Assembly: GCA_035637115.1 (NCBI GenBank)
Contig: DASPXV010000114.1
Location: 1 to 64,000, forward strand
DNA from: JAICSD01 sp035637115
Lineage (GTDB): Bacteria > Acidobacteriota > Vicinamibacteria > Vicinamibacterales > 2-12-FULL-66-21
DNA length: 64,000 bases
Direction of reading: 5' to 3'
The notes below the pieces were generated by a model. That model was not told where the DNA came from. It worked only from the letters and a program-made list of their open reading frames with translations, and did no database searches. Below, one piece after another: positions 24,759 to 33,022 of the stretch. The first letter of the stretch is position 1. Each line of letters opens with the position of its first letter. The position numbers were made by a program, and so were the translations under genes.

Positions 24759-25955
24759 TCAACGCCCGCTGCTTTTCGCGACCTCCACGGCGTACACATG
24801 CGTCGCGCCGTGCATGGTGGACCGGAAGACGATCCACTTCTGGTCCGGCGTGAACGTGACATTCGGCTCGAGCTGGTAGTCGTGTTTGGACAGGTCGACG
24901 AGCCGCTCGCCCTGCAGCTTTCCGTCCGTCGGCGTGAAGACATAAATCCACTGGCCATTGCCGGGAGCCGCGACGCTTCTCGGCCCACCGCCGTCGCCCG
25001 CGAACAGCTTCCCGTCCGGGGAGGCGTTGAAGTGCACCGACCATTGGCTGCGCTCCACCGAGTATCGCGTCCGCTTGCCGGTGTCGACCTCCACGCCGGC
25101 GAGCCAGAACACCTTGCTCTTCGGCGTCTGCAGGTCGTACCAGATCGTCTTTCCGTCCGCGCTGAAGAACTCGTGGCCGGCGATCTCCATGTCCATCATC
25201 CGCTCGTGCATCAGCTTCCGGTTGGAACCGTCCGTACGAATCGTCCAGATGCGGTCGACTTTGTGCCACGGACCCTCGTGGCAATACATGATGAGCGTCG
25301 GATCCGTCGGCGACATCTGCACGTGATTGAGCCAGTCGTTCGACTCATAGACGATCTTCAGCTCGCCGGTCGCGACATTGATCGTGTACAGCGCCATGGG
25401 CAGCCGCGCGGCCCAGCGCGCTTCGAGGCTCGACTCCTGTGGAGGTGGCGTCGCGAGCGGATTCGGCGGTGGCGGCGCGGTGGAACGCGGCGGAGCCGGC
25501 GCGGCGGCATCCGTACTCTTCACGAAACTGCCGGCGAGCAGCGTCTCGTCGGCACTCAGTCCGAAGCCTGATCCGCCGCGGATACGTGAATCCTCGAGGA
25601 TTCTCCGCGTCGCGCCCGTATCGACGTTCGTCGCGTACACGGCGCCGCCCTTCATATAGAACGCCTGCCGCGTCTTGCGGCCCACGACGAGACTGCTCAC
25701 GCGTCCTTCGACGAGCGGCGCGATCGTTCTCGTCGCGAGCGCGATCGTGGCGAGCCCCTGCGGTGTCGACACCACCATCTTGTCGCCCGTGGCCGTATAG
25801 GGATTCTGATGGAAGTAGAGGCTGGCGGTTCCGGGCTGATCGGAAAGCCGGATCACGCGATGTCCGGTGGTCTCGATCCATTCGCGCGGCGGATCGTCCG
25901 CGGTTGACAACGAACCCGCAAGAACGATGGCCAGGAACGCGTGTCGCAGCATCAC
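24759..25955 (-). CDS. Oligogalacturonate lyase-like beta-propeller protein (PL22 type)
   Basis: 398 aa with a short signal peptide (MMLRHAFLAIVLAGSLSTA). A seven-bladed-propeller pattern follows, with the PL22-like core NDWLNHVQMSPTDPTLIMYC and HEGPWHKVDRIWTIRTDGS, later GHEFFSADGKTIWYDLQTP and LEPNVTFTPDQKWIVFRST. PL22 enzymes cleave unsaturated pectin oligomers to 5-keto-4-deoxyuronate using Mn and His ligands; His residues occur at the expected blades. A Pro/Ala-rich insert (about 145-165) is unusual. It is exported here, while enterobacterial Ogl is cytoplasmic. Its start overlaps the FHA gene end by 4 bp. Confidence 0.78.
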   Translation of the reverse strand: MMLRHAFLAIVLAGSLSTADDPPREWIETTGHRVIRLSDQPGTASLYFHQNPYTATGDKMVVSTPQGLATIALATRTIAPLVEGRVSSLVVGRKTRQAFYMKGGAVYATNVDTGATRRILEDSRIRGGSGFGLSADETLLAGSFVKSTDAAAPAPPRSTAPPPPNPLATPPPQESSLEARWAARLPMALYTINVATGELKIVYESNDWLNHVQMSPTDPTLIMYCHEGPWHKVDRIWTIRTDGSNRKLMHERMMDMEIAGHEFFSADGKTIWYDLQTPKSKVFWLAGVEVDTGKRTRYSVERSQWSVHFNASPDGKLFAGDGGGPRSVAAPGNGQWIYVFTPTDGKLQGERLVDLSKHDYQLEPNVTFTPDQKWIVFRSTMHGATHVYAVEVAKSSGR

Positions 25956-26431
25956 CTAAGAGCGGATCGTAGCGGTTTCCGTCGATCCCTCGCCGCGAAG
26001 AGGCGGAACTTGAGGACGGTTGCGCCGAGGACAATGAAGGCGCCGTCCGCGAGCGCGGTCGGCGCCGCAACCCGGCAGCCGTTCAGTATCGTGCCGTTCT
26101 TGCTGCCAAGGTCTTCCAGAACCGCGCCGCCGCTCTCGACGGTGATGCGCGCGTGGTGGCGCGACACGCCGACGTCATCCACGAAGATCGCGACTTCCGT
26201 AGTGCGTCCGAGGATGTGCGGGCCCTGAGAGAGTCCGACCTCACGATCACCGATGATGATGCGGCACGATACTGCGCCGGTGGCAGCCGGAAGGGACGCG
26301 GCCGATGAGGTCCTGACGTCGCCGCAGAAGATGTAGCGGGCGCGATAGACCTCGCCCATCCCGCCCGCGCCGATCCACCCGACGATTTTGTACGGCCCGA
26401 ATCGCGTGCCGGTGGCGATGCCAGGAATCAC
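25952..26431 (-). CDS. FHA-domain protein with a residual protein-kinase N-terminus
   Basis: 159 aa. Residues 8-32 are the start of a PknB-type Ser/Thr kinase: GPYKIVGWIGAGGMGEVYRA, including the glycine-rich loop. It breaks off before the VAIK lysine. A short linker leads to one FHA domain (about 65-145) with GPHILGRTTEVAIFV, SRHHARI and DLGSKNGT. A phosphothreonine-binding function is plausible; kinase activity is not. It overlaps genes on both sides by 4 bp in an operon with a second FHA protein. Confidence 0.85.
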   Translation of the reverse strand: MIPGIATGTRFGPYKIVGWIGAGGMGEVYRARYIFCGDVRTSSAASLPAATGAVSCRIIIGDREVGLSQGPHILGRTTEVAIFVDDVGVSRHHARITVESGGAVLEDLGSKNGTILNGCRVAAPTALADGAFIVLGATVLKFRLFAARDRRKPLRSALR

Positions 26432-27081
26432 CGCACCGTCTCCACCTGCGTCTCGGTCGAATCAGCGGAGCGCACGCGAAACGTGATGAGCTGCGATCCG
26501 AGACGAATGTGGTCGCCGTCCTGGAGCGGGACGGGAGCGCTCACGCGCGCGTCGCCGCAGAACGTGCCGTTCTTGCTGCCGAAGTCTTCGAGCACGGCCT
26601 TGTCCCCTTCGACCACGATGCGCGCGTGACGGCGGGAGACGGTTGACGCGTCGATCCGGATCGCGACGTCCGCATCACGCCCGATCACGTGCTCGCCGGC
26701 ATGCAGAGGGAACCGCTGCGTTCCCCACTCGATCCAGCACCGCGGCGGATGCGCCGCTCGCCCGCTGGGTCCCGCAACCGACGTCTCCCCGCAGAAGGCG
26801 TAACCGAACCGGTGCGCTGTGCGGACGTAGACCGGCTCGTGCGGAGAGTCGTCGAGGGCCTGCCGGATCTCCGCGATCAGGTTTGAAAGATTGGCTTCCG
26901 CGACAAACGTGTCCGGCCACAGCCGCTGTTGCAGGACCGCCTTCGAGATGACGTTCGGCCGCTCGTGCGCGAGCGCGGCGAGGAGATCGAACGCCTTCGG
27001 TGAAAGGTGAATGGCTTCGCCGTCGCGCGTGAGCTGCCGCGTGTCGAGATCCAGCGTGAACGGGCCGAAGCTGATCTTCAA
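26428..27081 (-). CDS. Winged-helix (OmpR/CadC-type) DNA-binding protein with FHA domain
   Basis: About 217 aa from TTG 27081, which has an SD-like GGCGAGGA just upstream; no ATG lies in frame. The N-terminal Trans_reg_C winged helix: LKISFGPFTLDLDTRQLTRD, LSPKAFDLLAALA, VYVRTAHRFGYAF. The C-terminal FHA domain (about 130-210): HVIGRDADVAIRI, STVSRRHARIVVEG, DFGSKNGTF. The combination suggests DNA binding gated by a Thr-phosphorylated partner, as in EmbR-like regulators (domain order differs). It lies 18 bp downstream of the transketolase-like gene. Confidence 0.88.
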   Translation of the reverse strand: MKISFGPFTLDLDTRQLTRDGEAIHLSPKAFDLLAALAHERPNVISKAVLQQRLWPDTFVAEANLSNLIAEIRQALDDSPHEPVYVRTAHRFGYAFCGETSVAGPSGRAAHPPRCWIEWGTQRFPLHAGEHVIGRDADVAIRIDASTVSRRHARIVVEGDKAVLEDFGSKNGTFCGDARVSAPVPLQDGDHIRLGSQLITFRVRSADSTETQVETVR

Positions 27082-27098
27082 GCCGTCCTCGCCATGGC

Positions 27099-29369
27099 TT
27101 ATCGACTGAGACGGGCGGCGATCGCGTCGGACGTCATACCGTAGTGCGCCCATACTTCCTGGAACGTCTCCGACGGCGCAACGCGCGGATCGATGATCCC
27201 CGCATGTTCCAGGCGGACCCCTGTGCCGGCGAACTTCCCTGCCGCGTACGCGGCGAATCCTCTCGGTCCCGCTTCGACGGTCCCGATCAAGCCGTCTTCG
27301 AGCGTCAGGATCCGCGTATATCGCGTCGCCATCTCTGCGAGCGCGCCGTCGTCCCCGGGGAAGCCATTGACGATGTGGACGTCAACCGCCATGCCGCGGC
27401 TGGACAGCGCGTCGGACGCCTGCGCGGCGAGATAGCTCGGCGCGCCGACAGTGAGGATCGCGGTCTTCGCGCCGTCGCGCTTGCGCAACGCGGTCAGCGG
27501 CGTCCATGGATCGTCCGCGTTCCAGATCGGCATCCCGTCCGTGCCGGTCAGCACCGGCAGGTTGTCGCGCGGGATGGCGACGATGTGCCCGCCGTAGCCG
27601 GCGGCGGCGTCGCGGACGGCGATGAACGCGGCGCGCGCATCCGCCGGAGCGTAGAACCTGCGCAGGAACGGCAGATAGCCGAGCGCCAGGTTCATCCAGT
27701 CGAGGCTCCAGCCCGAGAAGTGATCGCGTCCCGTGCAGGCGCCGACGTGCGCGAAGTGCATGAGCACGTTCAGACCTTCGTTCGGGCCCGTGAGGTTGCG
27801 CTGGTAGCGCCACATCTCGAAGCCTTCGCGCGCGATGCCTTCGAGGAACGCGCCGAAGGTCGAGAAGACGTTCAGCTGCGGCTCGCGGCTGCTGAAGGCG
27901 AGACCGTCCGTGAGCAGCGTGGCGGCCTGCTCCTCGATGCTCATCTCGAAACGATGGCCGTCCGGCAACGCCTTCACGAGCTTTTCGAGGCGCGTCGATG
28001 GATTGAGATCCGCGGACACGACGAAGATGCGGTTCGCGTGCTTCTTTCCAAGCGCTACGTACGCCGCCTCGGAGCCGGCGCGAGGCGAGACCGGCTTATC
28101 CGGCCCGGGGAGCGCCACATCTTTAATGTCCGCCTTGGTGAGCGTCAGGTTGGGCGTTCCCTTTGCCGGCCTCGCGGTCGTCACCACTTTTCGCGGAGCG
28201 GCCTTGCGCAGCGCGTCCAGACGCGCGGATTCACCCGGCGTCAACTGCAGCAGCGGGTTCGCCAGCACCGCCTGCGCGTCGCGCCCCTTCATGCCGCCGT
28301 CGTGGTGCGCTTCGCCACCCGGCAGATCGTTGACGTAGAAAAGGCACTGCAGCATGGCGCGCACGTCGCGGAAGCTCATGAGCGAGCCCGGAATCCAGAT
28401 GCTGCGATCCACCGGCACGCCGTGCTCCGACGCGAACTTCCGCGTCTCGTCCACGATGCCGTACTTCTTGCCGAAATCGTCGACGGTGACCGACGGGTCG
28501 CTCGCCGAGCTGCCCCATCCTGTCGGGTAAATCATCGCGGGCTGTCCCGCCTGCGACATGCGGAACGCTTCGCGGTACGCGGCGAACAGCTCGCGGCGAT
28601 CGTGCAGCGAGCGGATCTCGAGAATCTTCACGCCGAAGCTCGCGACGATCCCGCGCGGATCCTGATTCATGATGTGGCGCGTGCTGCCCGACAGCTGGAT
28701 GCCGTTGCGGTGCATCACGAACGTGATCGGCGCGCGGTGAACGGCGGCCGCGTTGAGGCCGTTGAGCGCTTGTCCCGAAATCCAGCCGGCGTCGCCGGTG
28801 TGGCAGATCACGTGCGCCGCGGCGCCATGGTGCGCCTTCAACCCGAGCGCGAGACCCGTCCCGACTGAGTACATCACGCCCAGACGGCCGGAGCTCAGTT
28901 CCGTGCCGCCGGGGATCCACGAGACGTGTCCGGCAATGTCGAGGCTGCGGCGAAATCCGTCGATGACCCGTGTGCGATCGAGGAAACCAAGCGCGGACAG
29001 CGCCGAGTAATACCCGATGCTCGTGTGGCCGTGCTCGATCGTGAAGTGCGAGCGTTCGTAATCGGTGACCGCGAGCGTCATCAGCAGCGCGGGAATCAAC
29101 TCGAGTCCGCCGCCGAGATGATCGATATCGTTGGCTTTCGCCAGCGAGGTCAGCGACTCGATCGCGATACGCGCGGCCTGTTTTTCGAGCGCGCCGAACG
29201 CCGCGTCGTCGTCCGCCGTGAATTCCGCCGATGTCAAGTCCAGCGCGAGCGGCAGCACGCTCGATTCGAAGCGCGGCCCGACGTAGGGAGAGGTGGAAAT
29301 GAGCGCGCTGTTGCGCGCGTCCTGTTCGGCTGCCGGCGCGGAGAGCGAATCAAAAGTTCTGGTACTCAA
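27099..29369 (-). CDS. Transketolase-family thiamine-diphosphate enzyme
   Basis: 756-aa transketolase-like protein. N-terminal TPP-binding part: DIDHLGGGLELIPALLMTLA, HTSIGYYSALSALGFLDRTR, and ICHTGDAGWISGQALNGLNA in the GDG-N position, where the second Gly of GDG is Ala. The pyrimidine domain contains FEMSIEEQAATLLTDGLAFS with the catalytic Glu. The C-terminal domain is near TRILTLEDGLIGTVEAGPRG. It is longer than TktA (about 660 aa) and may be a transketolase variant or another 2-oxo-sugar enzyme. It heads the minus-strand run toward the FHA regulators. Confidence 0.83.
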   Translation of the reverse strand: MSTRTFDSLSAPAAEQDARNSALISTSPYVGPRFESSVLPLALDLTSAEFTADDDAAFGALEKQAARIAIESLTSLAKANDIDHLGGGLELIPALLMTLAVTDYERSHFTIEHGHTSIGYYSALSALGFLDRTRVIDGFRRSLDIAGHVSWIPGGTELSSGRLGVMYSVGTGLALGLKAHHGAAAHVICHTGDAGWISGQALNGLNAAAVHRAPITFVMHRNGIQLSGSTRHIMNQDPRGIVASFGVKILEIRSLHDRRELFAAYREAFRMSQAGQPAMIYPTGWGSSASDPSVTVDDFGKKYGIVDETRKFASEHGVPVDRSIWIPGSLMSFRDVRAMLQCLFYVNDLPGGEAHHDGGMKGRDAQAVLANPLLQLTPGESARLDALRKAAPRKVVTTARPAKGTPNLTLTKADIKDVALPGPDKPVSPRAGSEAAYVALGKKHANRIFVVSADLNPSTRLEKLVKALPDGHRFEMSIEEQAATLLTDGLAFSSREPQLNVFSTFGAFLEGIAREGFEMWRYQRNLTGPNEGLNVLMHFAHVGACTGRDHFSGWSLDWMNLALGYLPFLRRFYAPADARAAFIAVRDAAAGYGGHIVAIPRDNLPVLTGTDGMPIWNADDPWTPLTALRKRDGAKTAILTVGAPSYLAAQASDALSSRGMAVDVHIVNGFPGDDGALAEMATRYTRILTLEDGLIGTVEAGPRGFAAYAAGKFAGTGVRLEHAGIIDPRVAPSETFQEVWAHYGMTSDAIAARLSR

Positions 29370-29377
29370 GGCGCCGG

Positions 29378-30790
29378 TCAGTTTATCAGTTGGCGGCTGG
29401 CGAGCGCGTAATACGCGGCACCCGGTCCCTGGCCGTCGAGCTGCCGTCCTGCCGCGTTCAGCGCGCCAATCGCGTGCTCGCGAAAGGCTGCCGGATCCGG
29501 GAAACCCTTCCGCGCTTCCAGCCTGGATACCCTGGCAAGCGCGATCGCCGCTTCGGCGTTGGCCACGAACGGCTTGCGCATGGCGCGCAGCAGGCCGATG
29601 TCATCCGGGGTCGTGGAGCGATCGAAAAAGCCGCCCGCCTGTGCGTCCCACATGTCACGCATGAGCAGGTGCGACAGTTCCTCCGCCATCATCCGGTACG
29701 GCTCGCCATCGCTGACGTCGTACGCGTCGAGCAGCGCGCCGATGGCTGCAACCTGGTCGGCAAGCAGGCCGCGCACGCGCGCTGCACCGTCGAAGTAGTG
29801 CGCGAGGCCGAGACCGGGCCTGTAGCACGCGAGCATGACGCGTTCGAACGACGCCAGCGCCTCCTGCGCCAGTGCCGAGTCGTCCAGCACGGTCGCCGCG
29901 CCGAGCAGCGCGCCGGTCGCGGAGGCGTTCCCATCGGCGTAAAGAATGCGATCGGCATCGCTTCCGAAATATCCGCCCCCGTCGGCGCGCAGCGCCGTCG
30001 TAATGAAGTTGGCGATGTTCGCGCAGCGATCGCGATCGCTCGATCGCCCGAACACGATCGTCGCCTCGGCGTAGGCGCGCAGCAGCGCCGCGTTCGTGTC
30101 GAGCAGCTTCTCCTGGTGCGGGAGCTGCCAGTCGCGCGCGGTCGAGTAGCGATAGAACCCACCACTGCGGGCGTCCCACAGCGGGCCATCGGCCATCGCA
30201 TCCAGCGTCCACTGCACGACGGAGCGCCAGTGCGGATCGCCGGTCTCGCGAAACAGCGCCATCGCCAGGTGCAGCGGAGCCGAGTGGGGGAACTTTGGCT
30301 CGATGCCGAAGCCGCCGTAACGCTCGTCAAACGAGGAAAAAATCGCTTCCACGAGTGCGTCGTCGTCCGCGCGGAGATCAGGTGCACCATCGCCGTCTTC
30401 CACGTACGTCGCTGGCTCGATGTTCTGCGCCGCCGCATGTGTGGACGCCGCGTACTCCGCGGCCACGCGCGCGAGCACACCGGGCATACGTCCGGCCGGC
30501 ACGAATGTGCCGCCGGTAATCAGATCGCCGTGCGGAGTCAGGAACGCCGTTGTCGGCCAGCCGCCGAGGTTGTACCGCTCGTTGATGTCAGGACGCTGAT
30601 CCGCATCCACGCGCACGGGAATGAAGGCGTCCTGAATCTTGGTGGCGACTTCGGGATCCGCGTACGTCGTGGCGTCCATCTCATGACAGGCACGGCACCA
30701 CGCCGCGGAAATCGACAGCAGCACGGGCTTGCGCTCGCGCATCGCGCGCGCAAACGCTTCAGCGCTCCACGGCAGCCAGTCGATCAGCAT
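29378..30790 (-). CDS. DUF255 thioredoxin-fold / six-hairpin protein (YyaL/Spata20 type)
   Basis: About 470 aa from ATG 30790. The thioredoxin-like N-terminus has WLPWSAEAFARAMRERKPVL and a CxxC in AAWCRACHEMDATTY (family usual is WCHWCHVM). RVDADQRPDINERY and GWPTTAFLTPHGDLI follow. The rest is an (alpha/alpha)6 barrel: DERYGGFGIEPKFPHSAPLH, then QEKLLDTNAALLRAYAEA. It is shorter than the usual 650-700 aa. The function of the family is poorly defined. It lies 8 bp upstream of the transketolase-like gene. Confidence 0.87.
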   Translation of the reverse strand: MLIDWLPWSAEAFARAMRERKPVLLSISAAWCRACHEMDATTYADPEVATKIQDAFIPVRVDADQRPDINERYNLGGWPTTAFLTPHGDLITGGTFVPAGRMPGVLARVAAEYAASTHAAAQNIEPATYVEDGDGAPDLRADDDALVEAIFSSFDERYGGFGIEPKFPHSAPLHLAMALFRETGDPHWRSVVQWTLDAMADGPLWDARSGGFYRYSTARDWQLPHQEKLLDTNAALLRAYAEATIVFGRSSDRDRCANIANFITTALRADGGGYFGSDADRILYADGNASATGALLGAATVLDDSALAQEALASFERVMLACYRPGLGLAHYFDGAARVRGLLADQVAAIGALLDAYDVSDGEPYRMMAEELSHLLMRDMWDAQAGGFFDRSTTPDDIGLLRAMRKPFVANAEAAIALARVSRLEARKGFPDPAAFREHAIGALNAAGRQLDGQGPGAAYYALASRQLIN

Positions 30791-30794
30791 GGGT

Positions 30795-30920
30795 CCCACC
30801 GAGCGAAGTCTATAGCGCCTGCGGCCGCAAGCGAGCGACGGAGTGAACCGACGCGAAGCGGCGGCGCGAGCGCGCAGCGAGGTGGGGAACGTAAAGGGGC
30901 CCCACCGAGCGAAGTCTATA
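30795..30920. repeat. Direct repeats (CCCACCGAGCGAAGTCTATA, two copies) around a GC-rich spacer
   Basis: An exact 20-base sequence occurs at 30795-30814 and 30901-30920, separated by 86 bases rich in GCGAGC/GCGAAG motifs. The second copy is followed by ATG so that TATAAT (30917-30922) arises 7 bases before ATG 30929. That -10-like box would give a leaderless mRNA. The region between the divergent genes consists entirely of this element. Confidence 0.7.
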
Positions 30921-30928
30921 ATGATGTG

Positions 30929-31417
30929 ATGTTGGCGCTGCGATATGTTGCGCTTCTCGCGCTGGTCGTCTGGATCGGCGGCCTCGTCGTGCTTGGCGCC
31001 ATCGCGGCCCCTGTGGCATTCGACGTTGCCGCGGCGCGGCAACTGCCCGAGGCGCGGCTGGTGGCCGGCGCGCTGTTCGGCGAGATGCTCCGGCGCTTCA
31101 CACTCGTCAGCTATGGCGCCGCCATCATTCTTCTCCTGACACTGATTACCCGTCGCATCCTTGGTCCGCGCCCGCATCGCTTCGGCTGGCGCACGGCCAT
31201 CGCGACAGCGATGCTCGCCGCAAGCGCGTACGCCGGGATCGTGGTCGCGTCGCAAATCGGCCGGCTCCAACGCGAGATCGGTGTTGCGCCGTCTTCGCTG
31301 CCCGAGGGGGATCCGCGGCGTGCGGAGTTCGGCCGCCTTCACGGACTGTCTACCGCGCTGCAGCTGGTGCCGATCCTGGGCGGCCTCGCCCTTATTTTCT
31401 GGGAGATCAAAGAGTGA
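30929..31417 (+). CDS. DUF4149 (TMEM205-like) membrane protein
   Basis: 162-aa membrane protein from ATG 30929. Four helices: YVALLALVVWIGGLVVLGAI, LVSYGAAIILLLTLITRRI, WRTAIATAMLAASAYAGIVV, ALQLVPILGGLALIFWEI. GGLVVLGAIAAPVAF and the loop FGRLHGLSTALQ match the DUF4149/TMEM205 domain. Its biochemical role is unknown. It is flanked on both sides by similar GCGAGC-rich intergenic sequence. Confidence 0.8.
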   Translation: MLALRYVALLALVVWIGGLVVLGAIAAPVAFDVAAARQLPEARLVAGALFGEMLRRFTLVSYGAAIILLLTLITRRILGPRPHRFGWRTAIATAMLAASAYAGIVVASQIGRLQREIGVAPSSLPEGDPRRAEFGRLHGLSTALQLVPILGGLALIFWEIKE

Positions 31418-31429
31418 CGAATATCAACG

Positions 31430-31533
31430 CGAGTGAGCGTGAGCGAACGAGCCACGCGAGCGGAGCGGGGCACCGTGGGGTCCCCGCGAGCACGCGTGTA
31501 GGGGGGTCCGGCGGGGCAACGCCCCCCGGTAAG
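31430..31533. repeat. GC-rich repeat-like intergenic stretch
   Basis: The gap between the DUF4149 and GAF genes is gagtgagcg/gagcgaacg/gcgagcgga-like sequence, then a hairpin-forming GGGGC-AAC-GCCCC at about 31514-31526. The purine-rich GCGAGC pattern resembles the region at 30815-30890 on the other side of the DUF4149 gene. No gene is seen here. Confidence 0.45.
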
Positions 31534-31535
31534 CA

Positions 31536-32000
31536 ATGACTGATACCGACCGCGACGGGTTGATGATGGCGCTCAGCTCGGCGATCGCCGCCGCGCCCGC
31601 CGCCGAATCGGCGATGCAGCAGACGGTGCGGCTGTTGAAGGATGCCGTCCCGCACTACACGTGGGTCGGCATCTACGTCGTCGACGGTGACGAACTTGTG
31701 CTCGGGCCGTACATGGGAAAGCCGTCGCCGCATACGCGCATCCCTCTCGGCCGCGGCATCTGCGGCGCCGCCGCCACGGAGAAGGCGACGATCGTCGTGG
31801 ACGACGTGAATGCCGACCCGCGGTATCTCGCGTGCAGCATCGAGACGAAGTCCGAGATCGTCGTGCCGATCATGCGCGGCTCCGACGTGCTGGGAGAGAT
31901 CGACATCGACAGCGACCAGCCCGCCGCATTCGGTGCGCGCGATCGCGCGCTGCTGGAGCCGGTCGCCGCGCTCCTCGCCGAGCGGCTGGTCGAGGACTAG
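31536..32000 (+). CDS. GAF-domain protein, free-methionine-R-sulfoxide reductase-like
   Basis: 154-aa single GAF domain of the YebR/fRMsr type: YTWVGIYVVDGDELVLGPYM, GRGICGAAATEKATIVVDDV, ACSIETKSEIVVPIM. In fRMsr three cysteines matter; here the Cys of GICG and of LACS are present, but the one in KPAC is replaced (KPSPHTRI). Methionine sulfoxide reduction is possible with an altered resolving step, or the protein is a non-catalytic GAF. It lies 3 bp upstream of the isocitrate dehydrogenase gene. Confidence 0.82.
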   Translation: MTDTDRDGLMMALSSAIAAAPAAESAMQQTVRLLKDAVPHYTWVGIYVVDGDELVLGPYMGKPSPHTRIPLGRGICGAAATEKATIVVDDVNADPRYLACSIETKSEIVVPIMRGSDVLGEIDIDSDQPAAFGARDRALLEPVAALLAERLVED

Positions 32001-32003
32001 TTC

Positions 32004-33014
32004 ATGGCGCATGCGATCACGCTGATTCCCGGCGACGGGATCGGACCGGAAGTGACCGAGTCGGTCCTGCGCATCTTCACGGCTGCGGGACTCCAGATCG
32101 ACTGGGATCGGCACGATGCCGGCGTCATCGCGTTCAAGCGTCATGGCCAGACGCTGCCCGTTCCGCTCCTCGATTCGGTCAAGCGGAACAAGGTCGCGCT
32201 GAAGGGGCCGGTCACGACGCCGATCGGCGAAGGCTTCACCAGTGTGAACGTCGGGCTGCGAAAGGCGCTCGACCTCTACGCGAACCTGCGTCCGGTAAAG
32301 CACCTGCCCGGCGTGCCGAGCCGTTTCGAAAACGTCGACCTCGTGATCGTGCGCGAGAACACCGAGGATTTGTATGCGGGCCTCGAGCACGAGATCGTCC
32401 CGGGCATCGTCGAAAGCATAAAAATCATCACCGAGAAGGCATCGACGCGCATTGCGCGCTTCGCGTTCGATCATGCGAAGGCCCTCGGCCGCAAGCGCGT
32501 CACCGCGATCCACAAAGCGAACATCATGAAACTCAGCGACGGCCTGTTTCTCGACAGCTGCCGGCGCGTGTCTCGCGAGTTCATCGACGTCAGCTACGAC
32601 GAGCGCATCGTCGACGCTGCGTGCATGCATCTCGTCATGCACCCGGAAAAGCTCGACGTCCTGCTGCTGCCGAATCTCTACGGCGACATCGTGTCGGATC
32701 TCTGCGCGGGGCTGGTCGGTGGACTGGGCGTCGTCCCAGGGGCGAACATCGGGACAGATGCCGCGGTGTTCGAAGCCGTTCACGGCAGCGCGCCCGATAT
32801 CGCGGACCGGGATCTCGCGAATCCGACCGCGTTGCTGCTCTCAGGACTGCTGATGCTGGACTACATCGGGGAGCGCGAGCGCGCGTCGCGCATCCGCGAC
32901 GCGCTGGCGCGCGTCCTCTCGGCCGGCAAGGTGCGCACGCGCGACCTCGGGGGCTCGGCGCACACGAGCGAGTTCACCGATGCGGTGTGCCGCGAGGTGG
33001 AAAAGGCGATATAG
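32004..33014 (+). CDS. NAD-dependent isocitrate dehydrogenase-type enzyme
   Basis: 336-aa isocitrate/isopropylmalate dehydrogenase family member. ITLIPGDGIGPEVTESVLRI begins the fold. Substrate-loop SVNVGLRKALDLYANLRPVK and NTEDLYAGLEHEIVPGIVES are characteristic of NAD-type isocitrate dehydrogenase and not LeuB. LLLPNLYGDIVSDLCAGLVG is the metal-binding Asp signature. It supplies 2-oxoglutarate in the TCA cycle. Homoisocitrate or tartrate dehydrogenase is less likely. Confidence 0.9.
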   Translation: MAHAITLIPGDGIGPEVTESVLRIFTAAGLQIDWDRHDAGVIAFKRHGQTLPVPLLDSVKRNKVALKGPVTTPIGEGFTSVNVGLRKALDLYANLRPVKHLPGVPSRFENVDLVIVRENTEDLYAGLEHEIVPGIVESIKIITEKASTRIARFAFDHAKALGRKRVTAIHKANIMKLSDGLFLDSCRRVSREFIDVSYDERIVDAACMHLVMHPEKLDVLLLPNLYGDIVSDLCAGLVGGLGVVPGANIGTDAAVFEAVHGSAPDIADRDLANPTALLLSGLLMLDYIGERERASRIRDALARVLSAGKVRTRDLGGSAHTSEFTDAVCREVEKAI

Positions 33015-33022
33015 TTCGGCAG

